A DNA stretch of 12,680 nucleotides, taken from positions 1 to 12,680 of the forward strand of contig JAUVCL010000052.1 of assembly GCA_030595845.1 (NCBI GenBank), given 5' to 3'. Below the pieces are notes generated by a model that worked only from the letters and a program-made list of their open reading frames with translations, searched no databases and was not told where the DNA came from. Shown one piece after another: positions 6,241 to 12,680 of this stretch. This stretch comes from Campylobacterota bacterium. Its GTDB lineage: Bacteria; Campylobacterota; Campylobacteria; Campylobacterales; Sulfurovaceae. A program made the translations under genes and the position numbers. Each line of letters opens with the position of its first letter. Position 1 is the first letter of the stretch.

Positions 6241-7158
6241 ATGATTGCAAATAATATTGAGGGGCTTATAGGCAATACCCCATTGGTGAAGATCAATACC
6301 CTTTCTGAAGAAACGGGAACAACCATCTTGGGTAAATGTGAATTTATGAACCCTACCTCTTCGGTAAAAGACAGAATTGCTGCTCATATGATCAATGAAG
6401 CGCTCAAATCAGGACGTATCAATAAAGATACAACGATCATTGAACCTACAAGTGGTAATACAGGTATAGGTTTGGCTGCCATTTGTGCGGCAAAAGGACT
6501 TAAACTCCTCCTAACCATGCCCGAATCCATGAGTATAGAACGTCGTAAAATACTGACACATTTAGGTGCAAAACTGGTACTCACTCCTGCTGCCGAAGGA
6601 ATGAGTGGTGCCATTGAAAGAGCTGATGAGCTAGAACAAGAACTTAACAATGCCAAAGTACTACAACAATTCAATAATCCGGATAATCCCGAGATCCACC
6701 GAAAAACCACTGCGGTGGAGATACTTAAAGATACACAAGAGATAGACATCTTCGTGGCATCTGTGGGTACAGGAGGAACATTGACAGGAACGGCTGAAGT
6801 ACTCAAAGCAAAGATACCTGACCTGCAAGTGATCGCAGTTGAGCCTTCTACTTCCCCCGTACTTGTAGGTGGAGAAGCAGGTCCACATAAGATACAGGGT
6901 ATTGGTGCAGGATTTGTTCCTAAGATTCTCAATACGGAAATTTATGATGAAGTACTTGCCGTAAGCAATGAAGACTCTTTTGCCATGGCACAAAAAGTTG
7001 CCAGAGAAGAAGGTCTGCTTGTCGGTATTTCTTCAGGGGCGAATCTACATGCTGCGCTCATACTTGCATCTAGACCTGAGAACAAAGGTAAAACAATCGT
7101 TACTATACTTTGTGATACCGCTGAGCGTTATCTCTCTACCGAGTTATTTGACACCTAA
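6241..7158 (+). CDS. cysK: Cysteine synthase (O-acetylserine sulfhydrylase)
   Basis: This PLP enzyme makes cysteine from O-acetylserine and sulfide in the cytoplasm. At 305 residues it is of normal CysK length. Key motifs: NPTSSVKDR with PLP-binding Lys43, the substrate loop TSGNTG at 70-75, the phosphate-binding loop GTGGT at 176-180, and GISSGA at 262-267 for the pyridine ring. The loop residues and the absence of a CBS domain favour CysK over cystathionine beta-synthase; CysM cannot be fully excluded. The ATG has AAGGAT about 6 nt upstream. Its stop overlaps the next gene (TAATG), indicating an operon. Confidence 0.95.
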   Translation: MIANNIEGLIGNTPLVKINTLSEETGTTILGKCEFMNPTSSVKDRIAAHMINEALKSGRINKDTTIIEPTSGNTGIGLAAICAAKGLKLLLTMPESMSIERRKILTHLGAKLVLTPAAEGMSGAIERADELEQELNNAKVLQQFNNPDNPEIHRKTTAVEILKDTQEIDIFVASVGTGGTLTGTAEVLKAKIPDLQVIAVEPSTSPVLVGGEAGPHKIQGIGAGFVPKILNTEIYDEVLAVSNEDSFAMAQKVAREEGLLVGISSGANLHAALILASRPENKGKTIVTILCDTAERYLSTELFDT

Positions 7159-7754
7159 TGTCTCACGAAACATTACCACTTCTTCTCCTTGAAACAATAA
7201 GAGTTGAAGACGGTAAAGTACACAATCTTTTTTATCATCAGAAAAGGTGTAACCAAAGCCGTCAGACACTTTTTGGGTCGAAAGATACTCTGGAGTTATC
7301 TCCCCATATCACAGCACCCAAAAAGGGACTCTTTCGTTGTCGTATTGTCTATGGAGAAAAGCTAAACTCCATCGAATATATTCCCTACACTCCCAAAAAG
7401 ATCACTTCCCTCAAAATAGTCTCATCAGACATTGAATATTCCCATAAATATGCCAATAGAGAAACTTTGGATGCTTTACTCATCTCCCATCCCAATGTGC
7501 ATGAGATCATCATAGAACAAGAGGGATTTTTAACCGATACCACCATAGCAAATATTGCTTTTTATGATGGAGAGCAGTGGATCACACCTAAAAAACCTTT
7601 ACTACTGGGCACCATGAGAGCAAAATTGATCGAAGAAGGGTTACTTAAGACAGCAGATATTAGTAAAGAAGACCTACCCAAATTTACACAAGTAGCTCTA
7701 ATGAATGCTATGATAGGATTCAAAGTACTAAATATAGACATTATTTCAATGTAA
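7158..7754 (+). CDS. Class IV aminotransferase (PLP), PabC/IlvE-like, short
   Basis: Fold-type IV PLP proteins include branched-chain aminotransferases, D-amino acid aminotransferases and aminodeoxychorismate lyase (PabC, folate pathway). The 198 residues are shorter than typical members (about 270). Seen in the sequence: an N-terminal LLLLETIRVEDGKVHNLFYHQKR, like the family's 'ET...G......H..R' opening; a probable PLP lysine at 97 (EYSHKYANRETL); the GFLTDTTIANI motif (123-133), where the family has E-x-[ST]-x-[AS]-N and here Asp replaces Glu; and TPKKPLLLGTMRAKLIEEG, the C-terminal phosphate-binding part (LxGxxR). The compact form and opening suggest a PabC-like role, but the substrate is not determined. 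It starts on the last base of the cysK stop. Confidence 0.75.
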   Translation: MSHETLPLLLLETIRVEDGKVHNLFYHQKRCNQSRQTLFGSKDTLELSPHITAPKKGLFRCRIVYGEKLNSIEYIPYTPKKITSLKIVSSDIEYSHKYANRETLDALLISHPNVHEIIIEQEGFLTDTTIANIAFYDGEQWITPKKPLLLGTMRAKLIEEGLLKTADISKEDLPKFTQVALMNAMIGFKVLNIDIISM

Positions 7755-7833
7755 CAAGCTATATGAGTTGACTTCTGAAGTGATTCTTGTGGACTTTGTT
7801 CAAAAGATTCTCTATTAAATAGTGCTATGATAA

Positions 7834-7851
7834 GATTTAAATTCTTAAATC
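7834..7851. promoter_or_regulatory. Small inverted repeat and AT-rich promoter region before the SspB-like gene
   Basis: GATTTAA, ATTC, TTAAATC (7834-7851) lies about 35 nt before the ATG at 7886; the AT-rich sequence after it (7858-7872, TATATATTATAAAG) offers a -10-like element. AAGGT (7873-7877) is the ribosome binding site. Any regulatory role is unproven. Confidence 0.3.
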
Positions 7852-7885
7852 ATTTTAATATATATTATAAAGTAAGGTAGATATC

Positions 7886-8347
7886 ATGACCATCAATCTG
7901 TTTCAAACACCTGAGTATCGTACACTCATACAAACACATATCTTTCAAACTATTGACTATTTATTTCAAAAGAACCAGGAGTTTGCACTTGCCTGTGAAG
8001 TCAAATATATCACCTTTAATCCAGCATTACCCTCAGATATCAAAGAATCCTTTGAGGATACTGTTTTGTTTATATTGAGTGGCTATACATTTGAAAGTGC
8101 GCAACTCGAAAATAATCATTTTTTATTTGAAGCTGGGTTTGGAAGTGACAATTTTGGTTCAACCGTGTCTGTACCCTTACTTGCCATTAAACAGATCTTT
8201 GTGGGTGACAATCCTATTGTGATCAATCTTGCACAACCGGTAATAGAAAGAGAAGAAATAAAAGAAGAGAGTCCATCTAAACAATCTTCCATGGAAGCCT
8301 TGTTAAATAACCCTGAGAATAAAAAACTTCTTAAGAAAAAGAAGTAG
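7886..8347 (+). CDS. Small protein resembling the SspB ClpXP adaptor
   Basis: SspB dimers bind ssrA-tagged or other proteins and tether them to the N-domain of ClpX for degradation. The order here matches SspB: an N-terminal helix following a TPxxR motif (8-30), beta strands at about 35-46 and 59-75, then NNHFLFEAGFG (77-86) and STVSVPLLAIKQIF (92-105), which resemble the SspB 'F.ARFGG....VSVPL.AV.AIYA' segment. The globular part ends near 118. A charged, Glu/Ser-rich linker (119-137) then leads to a basic-hydrophobic tail, NKKLLKKKK, where SspB carries its ClpX-binding peptide. Identity is low and I judge by pattern only; it would commonly be called hypothetical. It stands alone, converging on lysR. 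Confidence 0.5.
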   Translation: MTINLFQTPEYRTLIQTHIFQTIDYLFQKNQEFALACEVKYITFNPALPSDIKESFEDTVLFILSGYTFESAQLENNHFLFEAGFGSDNFGSTVSVPLLAIKQIFVGDNPIVINLAQPVIEREEIKEESPSKQSSMEALLNNPENKKLLKKKK

Positions 8348-8351
8348 TTGC

Positions 8352-8379
8352 AAGGTACAAAGACTCAAATTTGTACCTT
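8352..8379. terminator. Hairpin between convergent genes, candidate bidirectional terminator
   Basis: AAGGTACAAA (8352-8361) and its exact complement TTTGTACCTT (8370-8379), loop of 8 nt. It sits 5 bp after the SspB-like stop and 11 bp beyond the lysR stop. The position is right for a shared terminator, but no long U-tract follows on either strand, so efficiency is doubtful. Confidence 0.55.
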
Positions 8380-8390
8380 AGCGTTAAAAC

Positions 8391-9293
8391 TTAACAGTGA
8401 CCTGCTAAAATATAATTTACCACTTTATCTACATAAGCATTATGTTTATTCTCTTTAGAATAAACAATAAAGAACTTACGTGTCATGGTAAAGCCTCTGA
8501 GTTTTGCTTCAAAAAGCTCCCCATTAGCTACTTCATCCATGATCGCATATTTTGACAAGATAGAAACCACTGGTCTCTCCGGATCTCTGTCACTTTTCTT
8601 AAGTGTTTGAAGTACAGTAGTTGTATTACTTACTTCAGAGAGCACATTAAAGCTTTTACAAGAAACACCCAGTTCGTCAAAGACTTCTGTAACAACTCTT
8701 CTTGTATGTGATCCTTCATTACGACAGATCCAGTCAAAGTCATAAAGTTCTTCTGTTTTAAGTATTTTAGGAATTGGCACATTACTTACAACAACAAGTT
8801 CATCTTCAAGCCATTCTCTGTAAATAAGCTCATTGTCCATCACCGGTGATTCAATAAGCCCTACGTCAATTTTTCTGTCTTTAAGTTTTTGTACAAGATT
8901 ATCACTTAGATCTATGTCTAATTTAACACTGTTGTTGATTGCTTCAGCCACAGTATTTAAACATTTCCCAGGAATGATATAGGTCCCGATCGTATAAGAA
9001 GCACCTAATCTAAAAGTGATCTCTTTATTGATAATTTTAAGTATATCTTGCTCTGAAGAGTGTATCTCTTTTTCAAGTCTGGTTGCTATCTTATAGAGTT
9101 CCTCACCTTCATTGGTAAGTTTAATACCATTTTTCTTACGCTCAATCACCTTACAGGCAAGATATTTTTCAATAAATTTAATCTGTTGTGTTACTGCCGG
9201 CTGCGAAATCCCTAATTTAGCAGAAGCTTTAGAAAAACTTCTTTCACGTGCTACAGTTAGAAATGTTTCTAATTTTACAAAATCTTTTAACAT
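8391..9293 (-). CDS. LysR family transcriptional regulator
   Basis: The 300 residues show the usual LysR layout: an N-terminal winged helix-turn-helix at about 4-62 (LETFLTVARERSFSKASAKLGISQPAVTQQI), a linker helix to about 88, and a two-lobed effector-binding domain at about 92-295 that begins FRLGASYTIGTYIIPG. The effector and targets cannot be read from the sequence; resemblance to CysL/CysB-like or CbbR-like regulators is general only. The ATG at 9293 has AAGGAC 7 nt upstream. It is divergent from uvrD, and its upstream DNA carries a LysR-type T-N11-A palindrome (9361-9373), suggesting autoregulation. Confidence 0.92.
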   Translation of the reverse strand: MLKDFVKLETFLTVARERSFSKASAKLGISQPAVTQQIKFIEKYLACKVIERKKNGIKLTNEGEELYKIATRLEKEIHSSEQDILKIINKEITFRLGASYTIGTYIIPGKCLNTVAEAINNSVKLDIDLSDNLVQKLKDRKIDVGLIESPVMDNELIYREWLEDELVVVSNVPIPKILKTEELYDFDWICRNEGSHTRRVVTEVFDELGVSCKSFNVLSEVSNTTTVLQTLKKSDRDPERPVVSILSKYAIMDEVANGELFEAKLRGFTMTRKFFIVYSKENKHNAYVDKVVNYILAGHC

Positions 9294-9332
9294 ATGTATG
9301 TCCTTGGTTTAAATGTCTAAGTTAATAATGTC

Positions 9333-9374
9333 ATTATATCAGATTATACTTAAAGATACATAAGTTGTTCTTAT
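9333..9374 (-). promoter_or_regulatory. lysR promoter and LysR-type operator
   Basis: ATAAG-TTGTT-CTTAT (9360-9374) is a dyad containing TAAGTTGTTCTTA, a T-N11-A LysR box. On the minus strand two TATAAT sequences (9348-9343 and 9338-9333) lie between it and the lysR start, so the dyad covers the -35 area, as expected for negative autoregulation. Confidence 0.5.
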
Positions 9375-9436
9375 TAGAATAATTTTATTTAGTTTAATTC
9401 AAATCATGTTAAATTTTTTCTTTTTTTTGCTGTTTT

Positions 9437-9478
9437 ACTCAAATAACGAAATAGAATTCTTGCACTCGATATTTGAGT
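9437..9478. promoter_or_regulatory. Spaced inverted repeat upstream of uvrD
   Basis: ACTCAAATA (9437-9445) and TATTTGAGT (9470-9478), perfect 9-bp arms with a 24-nt spacer, just downstream of a T-rich run (9413-9428). It lies about 35 nt before the uvrD -10. It could be a regulator site or upstream element; I do not recognise it. Confidence 0.3.
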
Positions 9479-9512
9479 TTTATGCTTATGTCACTTCTAA
9501 TCAATAAAACGG

Positions 9513-9534
9513 TATAATTAATACTATACAGGAG
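9513..9534 (+). promoter_or_regulatory. uvrD -10 element and ribosome binding site
   Basis: TATAAT (9513-9518) has only a weak -35 at proper spacing. AGGAG (9530-9534) lies 11 nt before the ATG at 9546, a rather long distance, but no better in-frame start is present. Confidence 0.55.
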
Positions 9535-9545
9535 TACAAACAAGT

Positions 9546-11612
9546 ATGGAAACAATTTTAAATGCATTAAACCCTTCCCAAAGAGAAGCTGTTGAACATA
9601 TTGATGGTGCCATGCTTATTCTTGCCGGTGCCGGCAGCGGAAAGACCAAAACACTCACCACAAGACTTGCATACCTTGTTGGGGAAGTGGGCATTGACCC
9701 TGCCAATACACTCACACTAACTTTTACCAACAAGGCAGCTACAGAGATGCGTGAACGTGCACTTAGTCTTATGCCTTCAAAAGTCTCTTATCCTCCTCTG
9801 TTATGTACCTTTCACAAATTTGGTCTACTCTTCTTAAAATTTCATATTGAAAAACTGGGCAGAAGCAATGCTTTCGTCATCATAGACAGTGATGATAAAA
9901 AACGTCTTTTACGAAGTATTGCAAAAGAGTTGAAAATTGACCTCCATATCGCTTTTATCGCTTCAGAAATCTCAAAATATAAAAACTCCATACTCTCACC
10001 TGAAGTTGTTTTAGAAAAAGCAGAACTTTCCGATTATAAAAAAGTAGCGGCTATTTATGAAAAATATCAAAATAATATAGAAGAGAACAATCTTGTGGAT
10101 TTTGATGATCTTCTCATGCTTACCTATCAAATACTCAGTCAAGATGATGCCTTACGAAAAGAAACAAGTAATCGCTATAAATACATCATGGTAGATGAGT
10201 ACCAGGATACCAATGAACTGCAGTTTCAACTGCTTGAGCTTCTCTCTTCAGAGCACAACAATCTTTGTGTCGTGGGAGATGATGATCAAAGTATCTATGG
10301 ATGGCGTGGTGCGAACATTCGCAATATCTTAGAATTTGCAAGTAATTTTGAGACCTGTAAAACGGTAAAACTTGAAACCAATTACCGTTCCACTGATCCC
10401 ATACTTAAAGCAGCCAATACACTGATAGAACACAATTCAACACGTCTAGGTAAAAAGCTGACTTCACACAAAGGGAAAGGTGAAAAAGTTAAGCTTTTAC
10501 ATTCACTCGATGAATCTATGGAAGCCAAAGCGATCGCCCATGAAGTACAAAAACTCTTGGATAAAGGAGTAGATCCCGAAGAGATAGCCGTTCTTTACCG
10601 TATCAATGCCCTTTCACGTTCACTGGAAGAGGGTTTTACCAAGGAAGGTGTAGGCTTTAAACTCATAGGGGGCATGCGCTTTTATGAACGTGCAGAGATC
10701 AAAGATATCATCTCTTACTTTCGGGTTCTTTCCAATCCTCATGATGATTTTTCACTCATACGTATTATCAATAAACCCAAAAGGGGTATCGGTAAAGCAT
10801 CTATAGAAAAATTGCAGAAAGCTGCCTTTGATTCACACATTTCTCTGTATGAATATATAGAAAGATCTATTGTAGGTGACTTACCTACCGTTATCAGTAA
10901 AAAAGTATCTACTGCACTTGCAAAACTTGTTGAAGATATTACACTTTTACAAGATGAGATCACCCGTACACTGGGGAATTTCATTACTCTGTTTGAAGAA
11001 CACATCAAACTTAAAGACCACTATGTGGGTATGGTTGATGGATTTGACCGTATTTTGAATATTGATGAATTTTACGGATACTTTAGAGATGCCGTCATCA
11101 AAAACCCTGACCTGACACTTGATGAGTTCCTCAATGATATTTCACTGCAAAGTGATCAAGATCAACTAGAAGAAGATACCATCACCATCATGAGTATCCA
11201 TGCGTCCAAAGGACTGGAGTTTGAACACCTCTTTGTTATAGGTTTGGAAGAAGAGTTCTTCCCTTTACTTGGTGAGGGATGCAATATGGAAGAAGAACGT
11301 CGTTTAGGCTATGTGGCGATCACCAGAGCAAAATCTGACCTGACACTGTGTTATGTTGATAGCCGCTTCTATAAGGGTCGTCGTAAAATGATAGACAAAA
11401 GTCGTTTCCTCGGTGAAGCAGGACTCATTCAAGACACCAGCCTCAAAATAACCAAAGCTTCAGCCTTTAAAAAAGGAGATCTTGTGAAACACAAGATCTT
11501 TGGCATCGGTCGGGTACAGGCTGCCAATAAATCAGGTAAAGAGTACAAACTCCTTATTAATTTTGGTGGAAATAAAAAAGAAATACTCAGTTCGTTTGTA
11601 CAATCCATATAA
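9546..11612 (+). CDS. uvrD: ATP-dependent DNA helicase UvrD/PcrA (superfamily 1)
   Basis: A 3'-5' SF1A helicase for nucleotide excision and mismatch repair and for removing proteins from forks. The 688 residues hold the full motif set: Q-motif LNPSQREAV (8-16), Walker A GAGSGKT (28-34, Lys33), motif Ib/Ic region TFTNKAATEM (59-68), DEYQDTN (217-223), GDDDQSIYGWRGA (244-256), NYRST (279-283), SIHASKGLEF (550-559) and VAITRAK (590-596). The C-terminal 641-688 (FKKGDLVKHKIFGIGRV...) is the Tudor-like domain that binds RNA polymerase in PcrA/UvrD, so the protein is PcrA/UvrD rather than Rep. Length is near normal. It is divergent from lysR and probably cotranscribed with truB across a REP-like element. 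Confidence 0.95.
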   Translation: METILNALNPSQREAVEHIDGAMLILAGAGSGKTKTLTTRLAYLVGEVGIDPANTLTLTFTNKAATEMRERALSLMPSKVSYPPLLCTFHKFGLLFLKFHIEKLGRSNAFVIIDSDDKKRLLRSIAKELKIDLHIAFIASEISKYKNSILSPEVVLEKAELSDYKKVAAIYEKYQNNIEENNLVDFDDLLMLTYQILSQDDALRKETSNRYKYIMVDEYQDTNELQFQLLELLSSEHNNLCVVGDDDQSIYGWRGANIRNILEFASNFETCKTVKLETNYRSTDPILKAANTLIEHNSTRLGKKLTSHKGKGEKVKLLHSLDESMEAKAIAHEVQKLLDKGVDPEEIAVLYRINALSRSLEEGFTKEGVGFKLIGGMRFYERAEIKDIISYFRVLSNPHDDFSLIRIINKPKRGIGKASIEKLQKAAFDSHISLYEYIERSIVGDLPTVISKKVSTALAKLVEDITLLQDEITRTLGNFITLFEEHIKLKDHYVGMVDGFDRILNIDEFYGYFRDAVIKNPDLTLDEFLNDISLQSDQDQLEEDTITIMSIHASKGLEFEHLFVIGLEEEFFPLLGEGCNMEEERRLGYVAITRAKSDLTLCYVDSRFYKGRRKMIDKSRFLGEAGLIQDTSLKITKASAFKKGDLVKHKIFGIGRVQAANKSGKEYKLLINFGGNKKEILSSFVQSI

Positions 11613-11615
11613 CTC

Positions 11616-11684
11616 GTAGGGTGCGTTTGCCAACACACCTTTTGCATTAATCATTTTATCGGTGCGTTAGCAAACGCACCCTAC
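11616..11684. repeat. REP-like palindromic doublet between uvrD and truB
   Basis: Outer ends GTAGGGTGCGTTTGC (11616-11630) and its perfect complement (11670-11684). Each half is itself a hairpin: 11620-11627/11632-11639 (one mismatch) and 11661-11668/11673-11680 (perfect, loop AGCA). The 69-bp element begins 3 bp after the uvrD stop and ends directly at the truB ribosome binding site. It shares its ends and build with the 348-419 element in lnt. A RAYT-mobilised REP/MITE is the likely class. Confidence 0.9.
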
Positions 11685-11697
11685 AGGAAACCTATTG
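11685..11697 (+). promoter_or_regulatory. truB ribosome binding site and TTG start
   Basis: AGGAAA (11685-11690), 4 nt, then TTG (11695-11697). In-frame codons upstream reach a TAG at 11668-11670 with no ATG or GTG, and the conserved TruB start (NRLFVVNKP) follows directly, so the rare TTG start is forced. The site abuts the REP-like element. Confidence 0.75.
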
Positions 11698-12525
11698 AAC
11701 CGTCTTTTCGTCGTAAACAAACCTATCTTCAGAACATCTAACGGCTTCATGGGCTATGTTAAACGTAAATATGGAACCAAAAAAGTAGGATTTTCAGGTA
11801 CACTGGATCCTTTTGCCACAGGCTGTCTCATAGTCGCTACGGGTCAATACACCAAACTCTTCCAGTATCTCAATAAAACACCTAAATCTTACAAGGCTAC
11901 CCTATGGTTAGGTGCGAACTCTCCTAGCCTTGATATAGAGAAGATAGACAGTATTAAAGAGGTAGAAGCCTTTGATGAAAACCATATCAAAGAGATCTTG
12001 TCCTCTTTACAAGGGGCACTCACCTACTACCCTCCTAAATTCTGTGCCAAGAAGATCAATGGCAAACGTGCCTATGAACTTGCCCGTGCCGGAGAAGAAG
12101 TGGTGCTTAAAACCATTACGTCTAATATCTACGACATCAAACTCATAAACTATAACCACCCTTTTGTACATTTTGAATCCAAGGTAAGTGAAGGGACATA
12201 CATACGTTCACTTGGAGCATTGATCGCAGACAAACTGGGCGTTGACGGTACACTCTCCTCTTTACATCGTATCCATGAGGGACAGTTTTATTATGAGGGT
12301 GAAAAAGCTTTAGATCCTTTTACACATTTGGCTTTACCCACAAATACTTATACGGGAGATGAGTCATTTATGGAATTAGGGAAGAAACTTGGTGTTGAGT
12401 ACTTTAAGATACAAGAAGATGGTGTCTATCTTGTAGAAACAGGTCAATTTTTTTCTATCATCGAAATACTTGACAATGAAGTGAAATATAGATTTAACAG
12501 AATACCAAAATTTGAGAAAAATTAA
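11695..12525 (+). CDS. truB: tRNA pseudouridine(55) synthase
   Basis: TruB converts U55 in the T-loop of tRNAs to pseudouridine. The 276 residues begin with the family's NRLFVVNKP...TSN and contain the catalytic motif SGTLDPFATG with Asp38. Further conserved parts are the YKATLWLG strand (66-73), the YPPKFCAKKINGKRAYELAR segment (residues 112-131) and GTYIRSLGALIADKLG (about 167-182). The C-terminal 205-276 is divergent and may lack a full PUA domain, as in other Campylobacterota. In this phylum truB is often followed by csrA and ispE; here the next ORF looks different. Confidence 0.95.
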   Translation: MNRLFVVNKPIFRTSNGFMGYVKRKYGTKKVGFSGTLDPFATGCLIVATGQYTKLFQYLNKTPKSYKATLWLGANSPSLDIEKIDSIKEVEAFDENHIKEILSSLQGALTYYPPKFCAKKINGKRAYELARAGEEVVLKTITSNIYDIKLINYNHPFVHFESKVSEGTYIRSLGALIADKLGVDGTLSSLHRIHEGQFYYEGEKALDPFTHLALPTNTYTGDESFMELGKKLGVEYFKIQEDGVYLVETGQFFSIIEILDNEVKYRFNRIPKFEKN

Positions 12526-12543
12526 TATGAGAAGGGTTTAGTG

Positions 12544-12680
12544 ATGGGCGGTTTTGCTGGTGGTGATGAGGGTGGATACTGGGATGAAGATATGAAGAAT
12601 GACAATAAGTCTAACAATACGAATAGAGGAAAACCAACGATAGATAAAAGTGATTCAGTGTACAGTATCAAAGCTTTTGC
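12544..12680 (+). CDS. Unrecognised ORF, 3'-truncated by window edge
   Basis: An ATG at 12544 (GTG at 12541 also in frame) opens a frame without stop to the window end, 45 codons. GAAGGG (12531-12536) gives a ribosome binding site about 7 nt upstream, and it starts 18 nt after truB. The visible part is Gly/Asp/Asn-rich and hydrophilic (MGGFAGGDEGGYWDEDMKND..., then SVYSIKAFA), without a signal peptide or membrane helix. It does not look like csrA, ispE or smpB. The low-complexity start suggests a disordered N-terminus before a domain outside the window. Confidence 0.6.
   Translation, partial: MGGFAGGDEGGYWDEDMKNDNKSNNTNRGKPTIDKSDSVYSIKAF

Noticed and set aside
6384..6932. Long minus-strand ORF opposite cysK (182 codons)
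   Set aside because: It is the antisense shadow of cysK, rich in Ser/Pro/Cys with no ribosome binding site or family motif.
11616..11684. Rho-independent terminator after uvrD
   Set aside because: The stem is followed by the truB ribosome binding site rather than a U-tract, and the matching element in lnt shows it is a dispersed repeat.
12527..12541. Four-codon ORF MRRV between truB and the last gene
   Set aside because: Too short; its purine-rich codons are better explained as the ribosome binding site of the next ORF.

Overview
The window reads as a chromosomal segment of a Campylobacterota (epsilonproteobacterial) bacterium, probably close to Sulfurovum or a related sulfur-oxidising genus. 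This rests on the low-GC, AT-rich intergenic DNA, the short epsilon-type Lnt, the PcrA/UvrD helicase upstream of truB, and the general look of PyrC, CysK and the LysR protein. The genus is inference; the sequence alone does not prove it. Most of the window is compact housekeeping DNA, with one looser accessory region at about 1330-3160.

Layout. Positions 1-1328 hold the 3' part of lnt (lipoprotein N-acyltransferase; its start lies before the window). A 72-bp REP-like palindromic doublet sits in frame inside it. After a short hairpin repeat, a class II Fic protein (AMP-transferase fold) lies on the minus strand (1472-2602). Its upstream region carries an ordered array of 19-bp motifs with a 70-bp period, followed by about 290 bp with no recognisable gene. 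Next on the minus strand is a CYTH-like/CHAD protein (3162-4529). Divergent from it, a consensus sigma70-type promoter (4600-4628) precedes a 19-codon leader ORF, yidD and pyrC, which are joined by overlaps (4658-6067). Then come cysK and a class IV aminotransferase overlapping at TAATG (6241-7754), and a small protein that looks like an SspB-type ClpXP adaptor (7886-8347). A LysR regulator converges on it (8391-9293). uvrD/pcrA (9546-11612) follows, divergent from lysR, then a second REP-like doublet, truB with a TTG start (11695-12525), and the beginning of an unrecognised ORF running off the window (from 12544).

How the genes fit together. lnt finishes lipoprotein maturation and YidD assists membrane protein insertion. 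pyrC (pyrimidines), cysK (cysteine) and the PLP aminotransferase are biosynthetic. UvrD and TruB serve DNA repair/replication and tRNA modification. The window does not show a complete new multi-gene defence or mobile system. The most interesting items are the two GTAGGGTG...CACCCTAC doublets (one translated inside lnt), the periodic array upstream of fic, the SspB-like candidate, and the leader ORF/hairpin arrangement at yidD.
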